DNA from: Limnoperna fortunei | Taxonomy: Eukaryota; Mollusca; Bivalvia; Mytilida; Modiolidae | DNA: 64,000 nucleotides | NCBI GenBank assembly: GCA_944474755.1 | Contig: OX104120.1 | Location: 38,730,067-38,794,066 of the forward strand | Reading direction: 5' to 3' | Shown here: positions 36,618-48,155 of the stretch, piece after piece | How the letters are laid out: every line of letters starts with the position of its first letter | How positions within the stretch are numbered: position 1 is the first letter of the stretch | Position numbers and translations under genes: made by a program | The notes under the pieces: generated by a model | The model's database searches: none | Seen by the model: only the letters and a program-made list of their open reading frames with translations | Told to the model about the DNA's origin: nothing

Positions 36618-38190
36618 AATTTAGAACGTATACAGTGGCCATTCGTGTGTTTGTAGCAATATAGTTAAGCAAAAATTAAATTAACGTTTAAAAACTAAAA
36701 AGCCATGTTGAATGTAACGCGTTATTTTTTCAAATTTACGCGTAAATTATCTAAAAACGCGTGATTGTTTCTACAAATAAAGTATCTGTTATAGTTAAAC
36801 GTAAATGCAGTAACATAACTATTGTATAGAGATTATCAGTGATTTATAATTTACGCGGGAACTCATAAACTTGGTTTTTTTTATAGTTATGAAAAGTAAT
36901 AGTAGGTCGTAATAGTTTAACAATTATTGGGGAGTGATTCAGATTGTTATAAATTTATCATAAAACCCAATGATTATAAGATGGATCAATTTCTCATTGC
37001 ATACCATGTTATAACATATTAGGATTTTTGTATGTTATATTTATCCACTGGAAACACACTGGCATGGTTCATGTGCTCGATCACAAAACTGACTGATGCG
37101 TCCACTGGTGCCGAATATGGGGGTTGTCTCGTTGGAGAGTTGTCGGGAACTCGGCTAGCGGGTAAATTGTCTGGAGAGTACAACGGTCACGATAAATTGT
37201 CCTGTTGCAGATTTATATTCCGAGAAGGCTCATTGTAACCGTTACAAACAGTTATATTCTCCGTCGCTAACAGTACTCTATACTTTTCAGCAGCATGTGG
37301 CTTTCATAATTTTGATCCCCCTTGGCTACCCATTTGAGGTTTTTTCTTCTACTATTATTTTCAAGTACAGATACTGTATTTCCTATTTGACGGCAATATA
37401 TTTTATAATATACTGTAAAACTTGATGAATTAGTATTTCCTGGAATAAGAAAACTGTTTAAATCGCAGTTTTAGAGGTTAATTTACTACTTATAAGTTTA
37501 AGTTACGCTGTGATATAAAAGCGACGCTTCAAAATTGTCTGGGTAATTACCTGTGAGTATCAATGACGTGTTCATTTAAGAAATTCACCCGTAAATTCTC
37601 GATGATTTTCGATTTAATTTATTAAAGTTACTAGTGAACTTGTTAAGTTTATACGCGTTTTAACTCTCTAATCAAAATGGTTAAGATAATGGTTGATAAA
37701 CTACGTTTATCTTGGAGAACATTTATTCTCAGATAGTACCTGTTTATAGTACGCTCAGCTGACAATACATTTTATTTGTTGTTTAGCACAAAAAAGTTGC
37801 TTCATTATTCCGTAATATGGCAATGGCTTGTTTTGAAAAGTGTCTCTTCAAATGTTTTATTCATTACAATATGTATCGCCCAACTGATTGAAAATTTATA
37901 ACAACCAAAATACACCGTGCATGTGGATCTTCTATACTGGTCTCCATAAAAAAAGTAAACGAATATTGATCTACAAATTAAAGGATGCCATCGCACGTTC
38001 AGCGGGTAGCATTTATTGTATTCAAAATCAATTTAAAATTATCGTATTAGACGTGTAACCGTATGACTTCCTGCAAAAACACATTATAATCTTCTTACCG
38101 TAGATCTTTGCTATTTTTTTTTTTTACTTTTCATCGAATTTACATTTTAGATATAAACCATGTACACATCCCTTCAAAGAGAAGAAGCGA
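36618..38190. other. No confident gene
   Basis: An ATG frame at 37032-37238 (68 codons) has an internal GELSGTRLAGKLSGE echo and a locally higher GC content. There is no recognised family or exon signals, so it is not called. Confidence 0.45.
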
Positions 38191-38251
38191 AGTCTTATGA
38201 TCCGCATAAGCAGTCAAATCTTAGTTGACTGCTAATGCGGATCAGAAGACT
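38191..38251. repeat. 27-bp inverted repeat, 7-nt loop
   Basis: Arms 38191-38217 and 38225-38251 (AGTCTTATGATCCGCATAAG and on) pair with two mismatches around ATCTTAG. It could be a foldback element or a hairpin-RNA candidate. Confidence 0.85.
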
Positions 38252-39295
38252 AAGTTGCTTAGTCGGAGACTTCCGGAATGAGAACTGTCATGTGACTGTA
38301 GGGATACAAACAGAATAGATCATGTAACTTATGTTGTATCGATAAATAATGCATTAAGTATGTGATATACTACTTACATGTATGTGTGTTCAATATGTAC
38401 ACTGCCAACTCCGAAATATTATACATGCATAAGTTACAAATTAAATTTAAAAATTGTAAATGCTATATTGTTTCTTTATTTTTGTTACTTATTTGCATTA
38501 TTTTGTAATAAATACACATATGTTTCCCGTCTTCCAATCACTATTTCACGTGTTCATATTGTGATCACCAACACCTCTGAACAATGTGCTCGAAGTTTTC
38601 ATAGAAGTATTAAGTTTGCGTGCTCATTTACACATGAGCTAGACCTTTATAATCACATTTGCTACCTCGCTATCGCTAAGTTAAATATGATCGAATATAA
38701 AGATCTAGCACATGTGTAAATTAGTACAACATCATACCCTCATGAATTATTTCTTAAATAAAATTTTTAAATCTCACTGCATAGAAAACTTTCTTCAAGT
38801 TCAAATAAAATTAATTAACTTTACCCAATGTAGGAGTAACGGCATCATACATCTGCTTATATAATTCGGATGTATGTGTTCCAGAAACACTCTTACATTA
38901 AATTCTGTGGAAAAACTATTAAAATAGTTTTTGGAACACATTTATATAGTTAATTCTGTAAAAACAAATAATGGATAACATGATGCAGAAAATAACTATG
39001 TAAATAAAAAGTGAACGAAACACAATTAACCATTAAAAAAATAATCGTATATATAAATCTACATGTATCTATCAAGGGATGCAATTATTCCAACTCCTTG
39101 TTGTTTGATTTAACAAAAACACGCAACTTTATATGGCAAAGAAAATAACAGAGGCGGTTTAATGTCCTTTTTGTATATTATTGGCTATATTAAATTGTAT
39201 AAAATATATTTTTTCAATCAATAAGTTATTTCATTGAAAACGTCTTATGGACTGACACGATAATCAAATAATAAACATGTTTTATTCCATTACAG
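38252..39295. other. Upstream region of the GPCR gene; no separate gene called
   Basis: The 113-codon frame at 38378-38719 starts at an ATG but has no recognised domain. A TTTTATTCCATTACAG acceptor ends at 39295, so this stretch may be an intron in the 5' UTR of the receptor gene. Confidence 0.4.
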
Positions 39296-39541
39296 GCCTA
39301 CTTGAAGGACGGGTCAGGCAAATGTGTCAAGTGTGATGATGCAGTCTGGAAACTAATTTATTTCACGTGGCTATGATGATATATTACATTTCTAACTGAA
39401 AGTTATTCTTCACGTTCTAGTGGAAGTGAATCGTGAAATTAAAGCGTTGAGGTGACGAAGATATTGCAGACGAATTGAACGATTCTTTAAGATTTATTTT
39501 ATTCAACGCTAAATAAAAACTAATATTTGCATACGATAACA

Positions 39542-40828
39542 ATGGTAGACAACAGTTCATACGAAGATCTAGCCAATAAATGTCAACAGCATAATGAAGT
39601 AACTTTATCAATAGGGACCAATTGCGAAAATAAATCGACTGTGATGGATAATAAAATATGGACCCCGGATGTAATCCAGAGAGTAGCGTCCCTTGTATTT
39701 ATTATGATTGTCACTATTATTGGTAATACAGTGATAATCTTTGTACTTTCATGTACTCGTTATAGAAAGAAGAACAGTAGAGTAAACCTCTTTATTATAA
39801 ATTTGGCCGTTGGAGATTTAGCAGTCTGTTTTGTCACAATGACGACAGAAATATTATTTGTTGCGTTTGGTGAATGGGTTCTGGGAAATGCCGCGTGTAA
39901 GATTTTAACATATTTGCAGATTTGTACTTTAGCTAGCACAACTTTTATTTTGACATCAATGAGCATTGATAGATACTGTTCACTTTGCCGTCCATTGCAG
40001 TTTCACCAACCCTCATCCGCATTACGGGCAAAGCGAATGTGTTTTACATCCTGGATTTTAGCTTTCATTTTCGCCTCCCCACAACTGCTCATATTTGTCC
40101 AGACTAAAGAAAAAGTTTTAGAAAATGGTCATATTCAATACGAATGTAAAAGTCAAGGTTACACGGAACCATGGCAACGAAAAGTATATTTTACGTTTTT
40201 GACGTCATATATCTTAGTCATTCCTGTCATTATTATGTCGTTTTGTTATATTAGTGTAGTGCTTTGTGTTTGGCGTCAGGGAAAGCCATTTAGAAACCAG
40301 AGTGGAAAGTACTGTCAAAACATTTCTGTTAAGAACACTATTTCAACAGCTAAAGTCAAAACCATCAAAATGACGTTAGCTATTATAATTACATTCATAG
40401 CTTGTTGGATGCCATATTTTGTAACAACGCTTATAAAAATTTACAGCGATTATTCCTTCAAGATTCCATCTTCAGTTATGGTGTTTGCAGAAACTGTGGC
40501 CTTACTGCAAAGTGCGCTCAATCCGATTTTATACGGGTGTTTTAACATTAAGCTCAAACATATTATGACCGATCATCTTTGTCCACGCAAAATATACAAG
40601 GTAAAAACTGGCAGGGCATACAATGTTGGTGCGTCTGGAACGATCGTAGTAACTGGAAAAATAAATTATTACTTACGTCATAACTCAAAGGAAGGAAGTA
40701 GTTCGGGCGGAAGTGGGCGTGGATATGTTTTCAAAGAGAATGACGAGAAATGTTTCAAACTTAAAGTTCGGTTTATTTCTAAGGGTTCTTCAAATAACCA
40801 AGACAGCAGTGAAGCTGTTCTCAACTGA
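39542..40828 (+). CDS. Class A neuropeptide GPCR (vasopressin/CCAP/NPS receptor-like)
   Basis: A single open exon encodes a 428-residue seven-helix receptor for a secreted peptide, acting at the plasma membrane. I chose the ATG at 39542 (context ACAATGG) because an in-frame TAA lies at 39521-39523. Landmarks: N-glycosylation sequons at N4 and N30; TM1 GN at 61-62; TM2 D92; TM3 disulfide C119; SIDRY with DRY at 143-145; TM4 W171; ECL2 C202 followed by EPWQRKVYFT (209-218); TM5 P228 and Y236; TM6 CWMP at 288-291; TM7 NPILY at 327-331. The SIDRY form, the ECL2 EPW block and CWMPYF point to the vasopressin/oxytocin, CCAP and NPS receptor clade. Ligand and exact subfamily are not resolved. The tail is Ser/Gly-rich, and the third intracellular loop is short. 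The coding part has no intron here. Confidence 0.93.
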   Translation: MVDNSSYEDLANKCQQHNEVTLSIGTNCENKSTVMDNKIWTPDVIQRVASLVFIMIVTIIGNTVIIFVLSCTRYRKKNSRVNLFIINLAVGDLAVCFVTMTTEILFVAFGEWVLGNAACKILTYLQICTLASTTFILTSMSIDRYCSLCRPLQFHQPSSALRAKRMCFTSWILAFIFASPQLLIFVQTKEKVLENGHIQYECKSQGYTEPWQRKVYFTFLTSYILVIPVIIMSFCYISVVLCVWRQGKPFRNQSGKYCQNISVKNTISTAKVKTIKMTLAIIITFIACWMPYFVTTLIKIYSDYSFKIPSSVMVFAETVALLQSALNPILYGCFNIKLKHIMTDHLCPRKIYKVKTGRAYNVGASGTIVVTGKINYYLRHNSKEGSSSGGSGRGYVFKENDEKCFKLKVRFISKGSSNNQDSSEAVLN

Positions 40829-40914
40829 ACTTTAGGTAGCTCAAAATGTTTAGTCATAAATGAGACTTTGACAACCTTGTAATAGCTCAGTTCATCATTT
40901 AATTAAATGTGATT

Positions 40915-40920
40915 AATAAA
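40915..40920 (+). promoter_or_regulatory. Polyadenylation signal AATAAA for the GPCR gene
   Basis: Canonical hexamer about 87 bp after the stop codon, with an ATTAAA about 14 bp before it. Confidence 0.55.
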
Positions 40921-41849
40921 ATATCTTAAAACAAAAACGGTATTTGTCATGCTTAGTTATGCAATCTTCTTTAAATATATATACCGAGGCCCCTTAATTT
41001 ATGTTGTACTTTTGTTACTGCATAACACGTACGTACTTCCACCAGATAACACTACGTGCAGACTAAGAATGCTAAGTGTCTTAGATAAAAGTGGAAAGTC
41101 CAGCGAGCAAAAGTAAAATTATACTTTGAGGAAAACAAGTCAAAAAACACAAATTCAATTTGTAGGCATTTTCGATTTAAGGGAATGCAGGGCGGACTAT
41201 ACGAAACTACCAGTTGTAACATAAAAAGGAGGGTACGATGAATGTATTGGAAAATCTACAATCAGTCATCTACGAACACAATTTAGCTACAATGTAGCTG
41301 CCCAGAATAATTTTCCCTCAGTTAGCGTTACGTTTCTCATATTAAACTTTTATTGTATTTTCACGTGTGCACAATCATGTACGAGATGTTACATAGTATT
41401 AAGGAGTCAACACACACGTAGAAACGATAAGAAGATAAAGTCTTCCTCTTAAAAAAATAATTAATTTATTGAATTCCTACTTACCATCCATCTAGCAATA
41501 TTTTTGCTTTACTCGGGATGCACAAATATACAAACATCAACAGTTATGAAATGGGAGGGCTAATAATGGACTAAAATTTCACAGTATGAAGGGTGGTGGC
41601 GGAAAGCCATTTTAGTGGCGAGAATGTGCTTACTCATTTCCATACATGTGATCACTATCATCTGCGGTCAGGATGTCCAACAAAAATAACACCCCCGCAT
41701 ACGACACGTTTTACACTATTAGACCTGGAATCGTTCCCAGTATCGAGATATTGAGGTTAAAAAACGTATATAGTAGGTAAATAGCAACTTAAACCAATAG
41801 AATAGAGTCCATTAAATATAGCATTTGTCTATAGGTTCTGCCCATTGAT
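40921..41849. other. No gene recognised
   Basis: No coding or repeat signal recognised between the receptor gene and the minisatellite. Confidence 0.5.
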
Positions 41850-42790
41850 TTATTTACTGAAGCCCATCGTTTGTTTTGTTTATTGGTTCTGCCCATCGTT
41901 TGTTTTGTTTTTCTTTCTACCCATTACTTTTTGTCTATAGATTCTGCCCATTATTTTTGTCTATTGATTCTGCCCAATGTTTCTTTGTGTATTGATTCTG
42001 CACATTGTTTTTTGTCTGTAGATTATACCCATTGTCTTTTGTCTATAGTTTCTGCCCATTGTTTTTGTCTATTGATGTCCATCGTTTGTTTTGTTTTGGG
42101 ATTATGCTTATTGTTTTTTTATTTGTCTATAGATTCTGCCCGTCGTTTGTTTTGTTAAGTGATTCTGCCCATCGTTTATTTTGTTTTTTTTTCTACCCAT
42201 TACTTTTTGTCTATAGATTCTGCCCATTATTTTTGTCTATTAATTCTGCTCAATATTTCTTTGTGTATTGATTCTGAACATTGTTTTTTTTTGTCTATAG
42301 ATTATACCCATTGTTTGTGTCTATAAATTCTGTGTATGTGTTTGTCTATAGATACGGCCCATTGTTTTTGTCTATTGATTCTACCCATTGCTTTTTGTCT
42401 ATTAATTCTTCTCAATGTGTCTTTGTGTATTGATTCTGCACATTGTTTTTTGTCTATTGATTCTACCCATTGCTTTTTGTCTATTAATTTTATCCAATGC
42501 GTTTTTTCTATTGATTCTGTTCATTGTTTCTTTATCTATTTATTCTGCCCATCGTTTATTTTTTTATATTGATTCTGCCTTGTGGTTTTAGCCTATAAAT
42601 TTTGCCCATCGTTTTTTGTCAATAGATTTTGCCCATCGTTTTTTGTCTATTGATTCTGTCGATTGTTTTTGTTTATTGATTCTGCCCGTCGTTTGTTTTG
42701 TTTATTGATCCTACCCATTGTTTTTGTTTATTGATTCTGCCCATTGTTTTTGTTTATTCATTCTACCCATTTCTAGAACTGATTTATTAT
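41850..42790 (+). repeat. Minisatellite, unit about 26-31 bp
   Basis: Roughly thirty diverged copies of TTTTTGTCTATTGATTCTG plus CCCATTG, with unit length varying by the T run and small insertions. Several long frames here (41871-42158, 42005-42271, 42336-42572) are only translations of the repeat. Confidence 0.95.
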
Positions 42791-42805
42791 TTGTTTATTT
42801 GTTCT

Positions 42806-42855
42806 GATAAAAGCTGGAATACTACTCACTGGACCTTAAACAAGCAAGCAATTTT
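42806..42855 (+). mobile_element. SINE tail fragment
   Basis: AAGCTGGAATACTACTCAC and TGGACCTTAAACAAGCAAGCAA keep the plan of the SINE 3' end (GCTGAAATA, GGCGTTAAAC, tetramer repeat), with AAGC tetramers. Confidence 0.5.
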
Positions 42856-43384
42856 GTTAAAATTCAATACACGTGTTTCCAGTTGTAATATGTTGTAAAT
42901 AACTTGATAAGTCTGGAAATATCACCAGTAAATGAACACATTATATCGGTGATTAAAATGCATGAAACGGAGATTGAATACTTGGTATTACCATTTTATT
43001 TGTTCTATTTTGTGATTTTCAATAATTGAAAAAAAACATACAATTCAGAAATGTTAATACCACACATCATGCGAGTTTGTTTTAAAGAAATAATGTCCCT
43101 TCGTGTGATCAAAGAGAACGCCTATACCATTACATTTAGCAATACACTACCGCATAGGTACTGGTCAATGGTCAACTTCGCCATATACATTTCGTCATTT
43201 GCTGATTGTGTAGTTATTTTTACATTTAAATCCATGGCAAAGGCTTTATTTAATAGTTTTCAATTCTTCCAAAACATGTAACGCTTATCATTTTTAAAAT
43301 GCCGATTTTCACAAAATTTGTCAAAAAATTGGGTTACGAGAATTACTTGCCGGTGAAAACTATTGAGTGACAAGTAAATGTAGA
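42856..43384. other. No gene recognised
   Basis: The ATG frame at 43051-43281 has no recognised domain. Confidence 0.5.
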
Positions 43385-43596
43385 CGCTGTCACACCTTGG
43401 CGCTCACAAAAACAAGAATTATAGGTTATTTACGTTTTGTTTAAACAAGATGCATTTTCCCGTCATCGAATGGCGACAGCCCCCAGATGAGATGACGAGA
43501 AAATGCATCGAATTTTAAAAAACGTTAGTAAACTGTTTATCGCTGTTTTGTAACATTGTTACGTCTTGGTGTTTACATGACGATATCTTGACAGCG
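43385..43596. mobile_element. Non-autonomous DNA transposon, about 212 bp
   Basis: It begins CGCTGTCA and ends TGACAGCG. Inside is a 19-bp inverted stem (GATGCATTTTCCCGTCATC at 43449-43467 against 43491-43509, one mismatch). Its right end matches the isolated end at 14039-14142. No target-site duplication was obvious. Confidence 0.65.
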
Positions 43597-43598
43597 AG

Positions 43599-43618
43599 GT
43601 GAGATGGGCCCATCTCAC
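43599..43618. repeat. Perfect 20-bp palindrome
   Basis: GTGAGATGGGCCCATCTCAC, with a further GTGAGATGGG ten bases on. It lies immediately beside the transposon end. Confidence 0.9.
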
Positions 43619-44112
43619 GCTATTAGAGTGAGATGGGATAATACGGCACATAAAGATCAAAGGAAAATACTTCATAATAGCGATAAGAAAACTTATTATA
43701 TGCGGACAAAATTTACAGATATATATTGCATTTTACGGCATAAAAATCAATGGTTGATTCGGCATTTTCATATCCTAAAAACTGGACTCCACGGTGTAGC
43801 TTTCGGTGGGTCTGGGTTAAATGCTTCAAAATCCTGCATCATGGCACTGAAAGTGACTAAAACCGGCATTTTTTTACCTGATCAGTTGAAAACAGGCATT
43901 TTATAAAAAAAGCTAGTCGAAACCATACCTCTTGCTACGGCAGTGTTAGGAGGTGTCAACGACTTTTTCAACCAATAAAAACTTATAATATAAAACAATA
44001 ATATGCCCGAAAATTTCTTTCTTATAGTGGCATTTAACCCCTATTTCAACAAAACAAAAAAAACTATCATGCTTTTGAATCTTATGCTTTCTTTTTTTAC
44101 GATATATATATC

Positions 44113-44533
44113 CTCACAAGTCAGAGTTTCTATGTTCACATGTGTCCACGAAACCCTGACAAACTTAGCTAGGAAATTCCCGGGCTAGAAGTCACTATTT
44201 TGATTGGCTACATAATACCTGCATGTAACTAATCAAAAGTTCGCTTTCATTCACGACTTGGTAAATAAACCAAACGGATGTGTTGCATAGACCATGTTAA
44301 AATCAGTGTATTTTGTACACTAGTGTTGATAGTTTGTTATTACCGTGTTATTTATTAGTTGCGTTACGTTTTCTTTCCACTCAAGTATGAGTAAGAATGA
44401 CTACTGCCAAACACTTGCTTCTTTCAATCAATTTCATTGGTTGTTATTTTGACGATTATGAAAATCTTTAGCCCAGGATTTTCCTAGGTAAGTTTGTCAG
44501 GGTTTCGTGGACACACAAACCTTGACTTGTGAG
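44113..44533. repeat. Inverted-repeat element inside each triplication unit
   Basis: CTCACAAGTCAGAGTTTC through CCCGGGC (44113-44185) recurs inverted at 44471-44533 (GCCCAGGATTTTCCTAGG through GACTTGTGAG), with an interior of about 285 bp. A decayed piece with CACAAGTCAAGGTCTCTGTG and TTCGTGGACACATGC lies at 51075-51108. It is probably a small foldback or MITE element carried along in the duplication. Confidence 0.75.
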
Positions 44534-44730
44534 AATGGTTTAACGGGTATTTTTCATTGTCATAATTACTACATTTGTCCTTGCATAAGTTTTATGTGCT
44601 CATGATTAAGAAATACGGACAGAAATTTTAATTATTTTGGCAGATTATACCAATTTTATACATGCATTTCAATAAAAAGTTTCTATTTTCTTTAAAAACT
44701 GCTAATCGTTTGTATAGTACTGGCAACTGA

Positions 44731-44958
44731 CAAATCAAGTCAATTGGTGTACAAGACATTATATTTTCTACACTTATCTTAGCATTTCCCAGTCTGAATC
44801 GAAATATCGACGATATTGTTTGGAAACCACTTATTAGCAACCATTTGGAGAAAATAACAGCAAAAGCTGACCTGAAATATTATCGAAGTAAGAAACTAGC
44901 AATAAAGAAAAAAATTAACGAAAAAACTAATCAGCTAAGGCGATCCCATATGACATAA
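44731..44958 (+). pseudogene. 75-codon open frame in triplication unit 1, broken in units 2 and 3
   Basis: The frame lies between TGA (44728-44730) and TAA (44956-44958) and is Lys-rich at its end, with RNIDDIVWKPLISNHLEKI followed by a basic stretch. It has no ATG at its start. Units 2 and 3 share a TAA (46366-46368 in unit 2) where unit 1 has TAT. The composition looks more protein-like than its surroundings, perhaps a retroelement or exon relic. The family is not recognised. Confidence 0.3.
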
Positions 44959-45210
44959 AATATTATTGAAAAAATACGTGACGAATGTTCTAATCTGAAC
45001 CTTCATACTAATATGAAAAACAGTCGTTTCTTATTATTTTCAAGGCAATTGACAACAAAAAAGAAACAAAAACACAATAATGCAAACGTCGACAAAGAAA
45101 AATTTGTACGGTATGTTACACCGTACAGCCAGCTGGAATTAATATAATTTCGTCAAATAAAATATATACAACCTACAACTTTAACGATTGTTTACTATAC
45201 CTCTTTACGT

Positions 45211-46695
45211 GGTATTTTCATATCCTAAAAACTGGACTCCACGGTGTAGCTTTCGGTGGGTCTGGGGTAAATGCTTCAAAATCCTGCATCATGGCACTGA
45301 AAGTGACTAAAACCGGCATTTTTTTACCTGATCAGTTGAAAACAGGCATTTTATATTTCAATTTACAAAAAAAACTAGTCGAAACCATACCTCTTGCTAC
45401 GGCAGTGTTAGGAGGTGTCAACGACTTTTTCAACCAATAAAAACTTATAATATAAAACAATAATATGCCCGAAAATTTCTTTCTTATAGTGGCATTTAAC
45501 CCCTATTTCAACAAAACAAAAAAAAACTATCATGCTTTTGAATCTTATGCTTTCTTTTTTTACGATATATATATCCTCACAAGTCAGAGTTTCTATGTTC
45601 ACATGTGTCCACGAAACCCTGACAAACTTAGCTAGGAAATTCCCGGGCTAGAAGTCACTATTTTGATTGGCTACATAATACCTGCATGTAACTAATCAAA
45701 AGTTCGCTTTCATTCACGACTTGGTAAATAAACCAAACGGATGTGTTGCATAGACCATGTTAAAATCAGTGTATTTTGTACACTAGTGTTGATAGTTTGT
45801 TATTACCGTGTTATTTATTAGTTGCGTTACGTTTTCTTTCCACTCAAGTATGAGTAAGAATGACTACTGCCAAACACTTGCTTCTTTCAATCAATTTCAT
45901 TGGTTGTTATTTTGACGATTATGAAAATCTTTAGCCCAGGATTTTCCTAGGTAAGTTTGTCAGGGTTTCGTGGACACATGTGGACACACAAACCTTGACT
46001 TGTGAGAATGGTTTAACGGGTATTTTTCATTGTCATAATTACTACATTTGTCCTTGCATAAGTTTTATGTGCTCATGATTAAGAAATACGGACACAAATT
46101 TTAATTATTTTGGCAGATTATACCAATTTTATACATGCATTTCAATAAAAAGTTTCTATTTTCTTTAAAAACTGCTAATCGTTTGTATAGTCGTTTGTAT
46201 AGTACTGGCAACTGACAAATCAAGTCAATTGGTGTACAAGACATTATATTTTCTACACTTATCTTAGCATTTCCCAGTCTGAATCGAAATATCGACGATA
46301 TTGTTTGGAAACCACTTATTAGCAACCATTTGGAGAAAATAACAGCAAAAGCTGACCTGAAATATTAACGAAGTAAGAAACTAGCAATAAAGAAAAAAAT
46401 TAACGAAAAAACTAATCAGCTAAGGCGATCCCATATGACATAAAATATTATTGAAAAAATACGTGACGAATGTTCTAATCTGAACCTTCATACTAATATG
46501 AAAAACAGTCGTTTCTTATTATTTTCAAGGCAATTGACAACAAAAAAGAAACAAAAACACAATAATGCAAACGTCGACAAAGAAAAATTTGTACGGTATG
46601 TTACACCGTACAGCCAGCTGGAATTAATATAATTTCGTCAAATAAAATATATACAACCTACAACTTTAACGATTGTTTACTATACCTCTTTACGT
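45211..46695 (+). repeat. Tandem triplication, unit 2 (1485 bp)
   Basis: Nearly identical to units 1 and 3. Private changes are a roughly 12-bp insertion near 45354 and a duplicated GTCGTTTGTATA near 46190. Confidence 0.97.
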
Positions 46696-48155
46696 GGCAT
46701 TTTCATATCCTAAAAACTGGACTCCACGGTGTAGCTTTCGGTGGGTCTGGGGTAAATGCTTCAAAATCCTGCATCATGGCACTGAAAGTGACTAAAACCG
46801 GCATTTTTTTACCTGATCAGTTGAAAACAGGCATTTTATAAAAAAAGCTAGTCGAAACCATACCTCTTGCTACGGCAGTGTTAGGAGGTGTCAACGACTT
46901 TTTCAACCAATAAAAACTTATAATATAAAACAATAATATGCCCGAAAATTTCTTTCTTATAGTGGCATTTAACCCCTATTTCAACAAAACAAAAAAAACT
47001 ATCATGCTTTTGAATCTTATGCTTTCTTTTTTTACGATATATATATCCTCACAAGTCAGAGTTTCTATGTTCACATGTGTCCACGAAACCCTGACAAACT
47101 TAGCTAGGAAATTCCCGGGCTAGAAGTCACTATTTTGATTGGCTACATAATACCTGCATGTAACTAATCAAAAGTTCGCTTTCATTCACGACTTGGTAAA
47201 TAAACCAAACGGATGTGTTGCATAGACCATGTTAAAATCAGTGTATTTTGTACACTAGTGTTGATAGTTTGTTATTACCGTGTTATTTATTAGTTGCGTT
47301 ACGTTTTCTTTCCACTCAAGTATGAGTAAGAATGACTACTGCCAAACACTTGCTTCTTTCAATCAATTTCATTGGTTGTTATTTTGACGATTATGAAAAT
47401 CTTTAGCCCAGGATTTTCCTAGGTAAGTTTGTCAGGGTTTCGTGGACACATGTGGACACACAAACCTTGACTTGTGGGAATGGTTTAACGGGTATTTTTC
47501 ATTGTCATAATTACTACATTTGTCCTTGCATAAGTTTTATGTGCTCATGATTAAGAAATACGGACACAAATTTTAATTATTTTGGCAGATTATACCAATT
47601 TTATACATGCATTTCAATAAAAAGTTTCTATTTTCTTTAAAAACTGCTAATCGTTTGTATAGTACTGGCAACTGACAAATCAAGTCAATTGGTGTACAAG
47701 ACATTATATTTTCTACACTTATCTTAGCATTTCCCAGTCTGAATCGAAATATCGACGATATTGTTTGGAAACCACTTATTAGCAACCATTTGGAGAAAAT
47801 AACAGCAAAAGCTGACCTGAAATATTAACGAAGTAAGAAACTAGCAATAAAGAAAAAAATTAACGAAAAAACTAATCAGCTAAGGCGATCCCATATGACA
47901 TAAAATATTATTGAAAAAATACGTGACGAATGTTCTAATCTGAACCTTCATACTTATATGTAAAACAGTCGTTTCTTATTATTTTCAAGGCAATTGACAA
48001 CAAAAAAGAAACAAAAACACAATAATGCAAACGTCGGCAAAGAAAAATTTGTACGGTATGTTACACCGTACAGCCAGCTGGAATTAATATAATTTCGTCA
48101 AATAAAATATATACAACCTACAACTTTAACGATTGTTTACTATACCTCTTTACGT
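46696..48155 (+). repeat. Tandem triplication, unit 3 (1460 bp)
   Basis: Shares the ATGTGGACACAC insertion and the TAA with unit 2. Private substitutions include GTCGGCAAAG and TACTTATATGTAAAAC near its end. Ends at GTGG, then unique sequence. Confidence 0.97.

Larger units (their letters stand above)
43761..45210 (+). repeat. Tandem triplication, unit 1 (1450 bp)
   Basis: First of three head-to-tail copies starting at GGCATTTTCATATCC and ending TTTACGTGG. It lacks the ATGTGGACACAC insertion seen in units 2 and 3 and keeps TAT where they have a TAA in the frame at 44731-44958. Confidence 0.97.

Noticed and set aside
38378..38719. 113-codon ATG frame upstream of the GPCR
   Set aside because: No recognised domain and likely inside a 5' intron. 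Length alone is not persuasive.
41871..42898. Several long open frames rich in Cys, Leu and Phe
   Set aside because: They are translations of the minisatellite in different frames and vary with unit drift.
44003..47785. 61-aa (+) and 70-aa (-) frames conserved in all three triplication units
   Set aside because: Conservation is explained by recent duplication. The frames overlap inverted-repeat DNA and lack domains.
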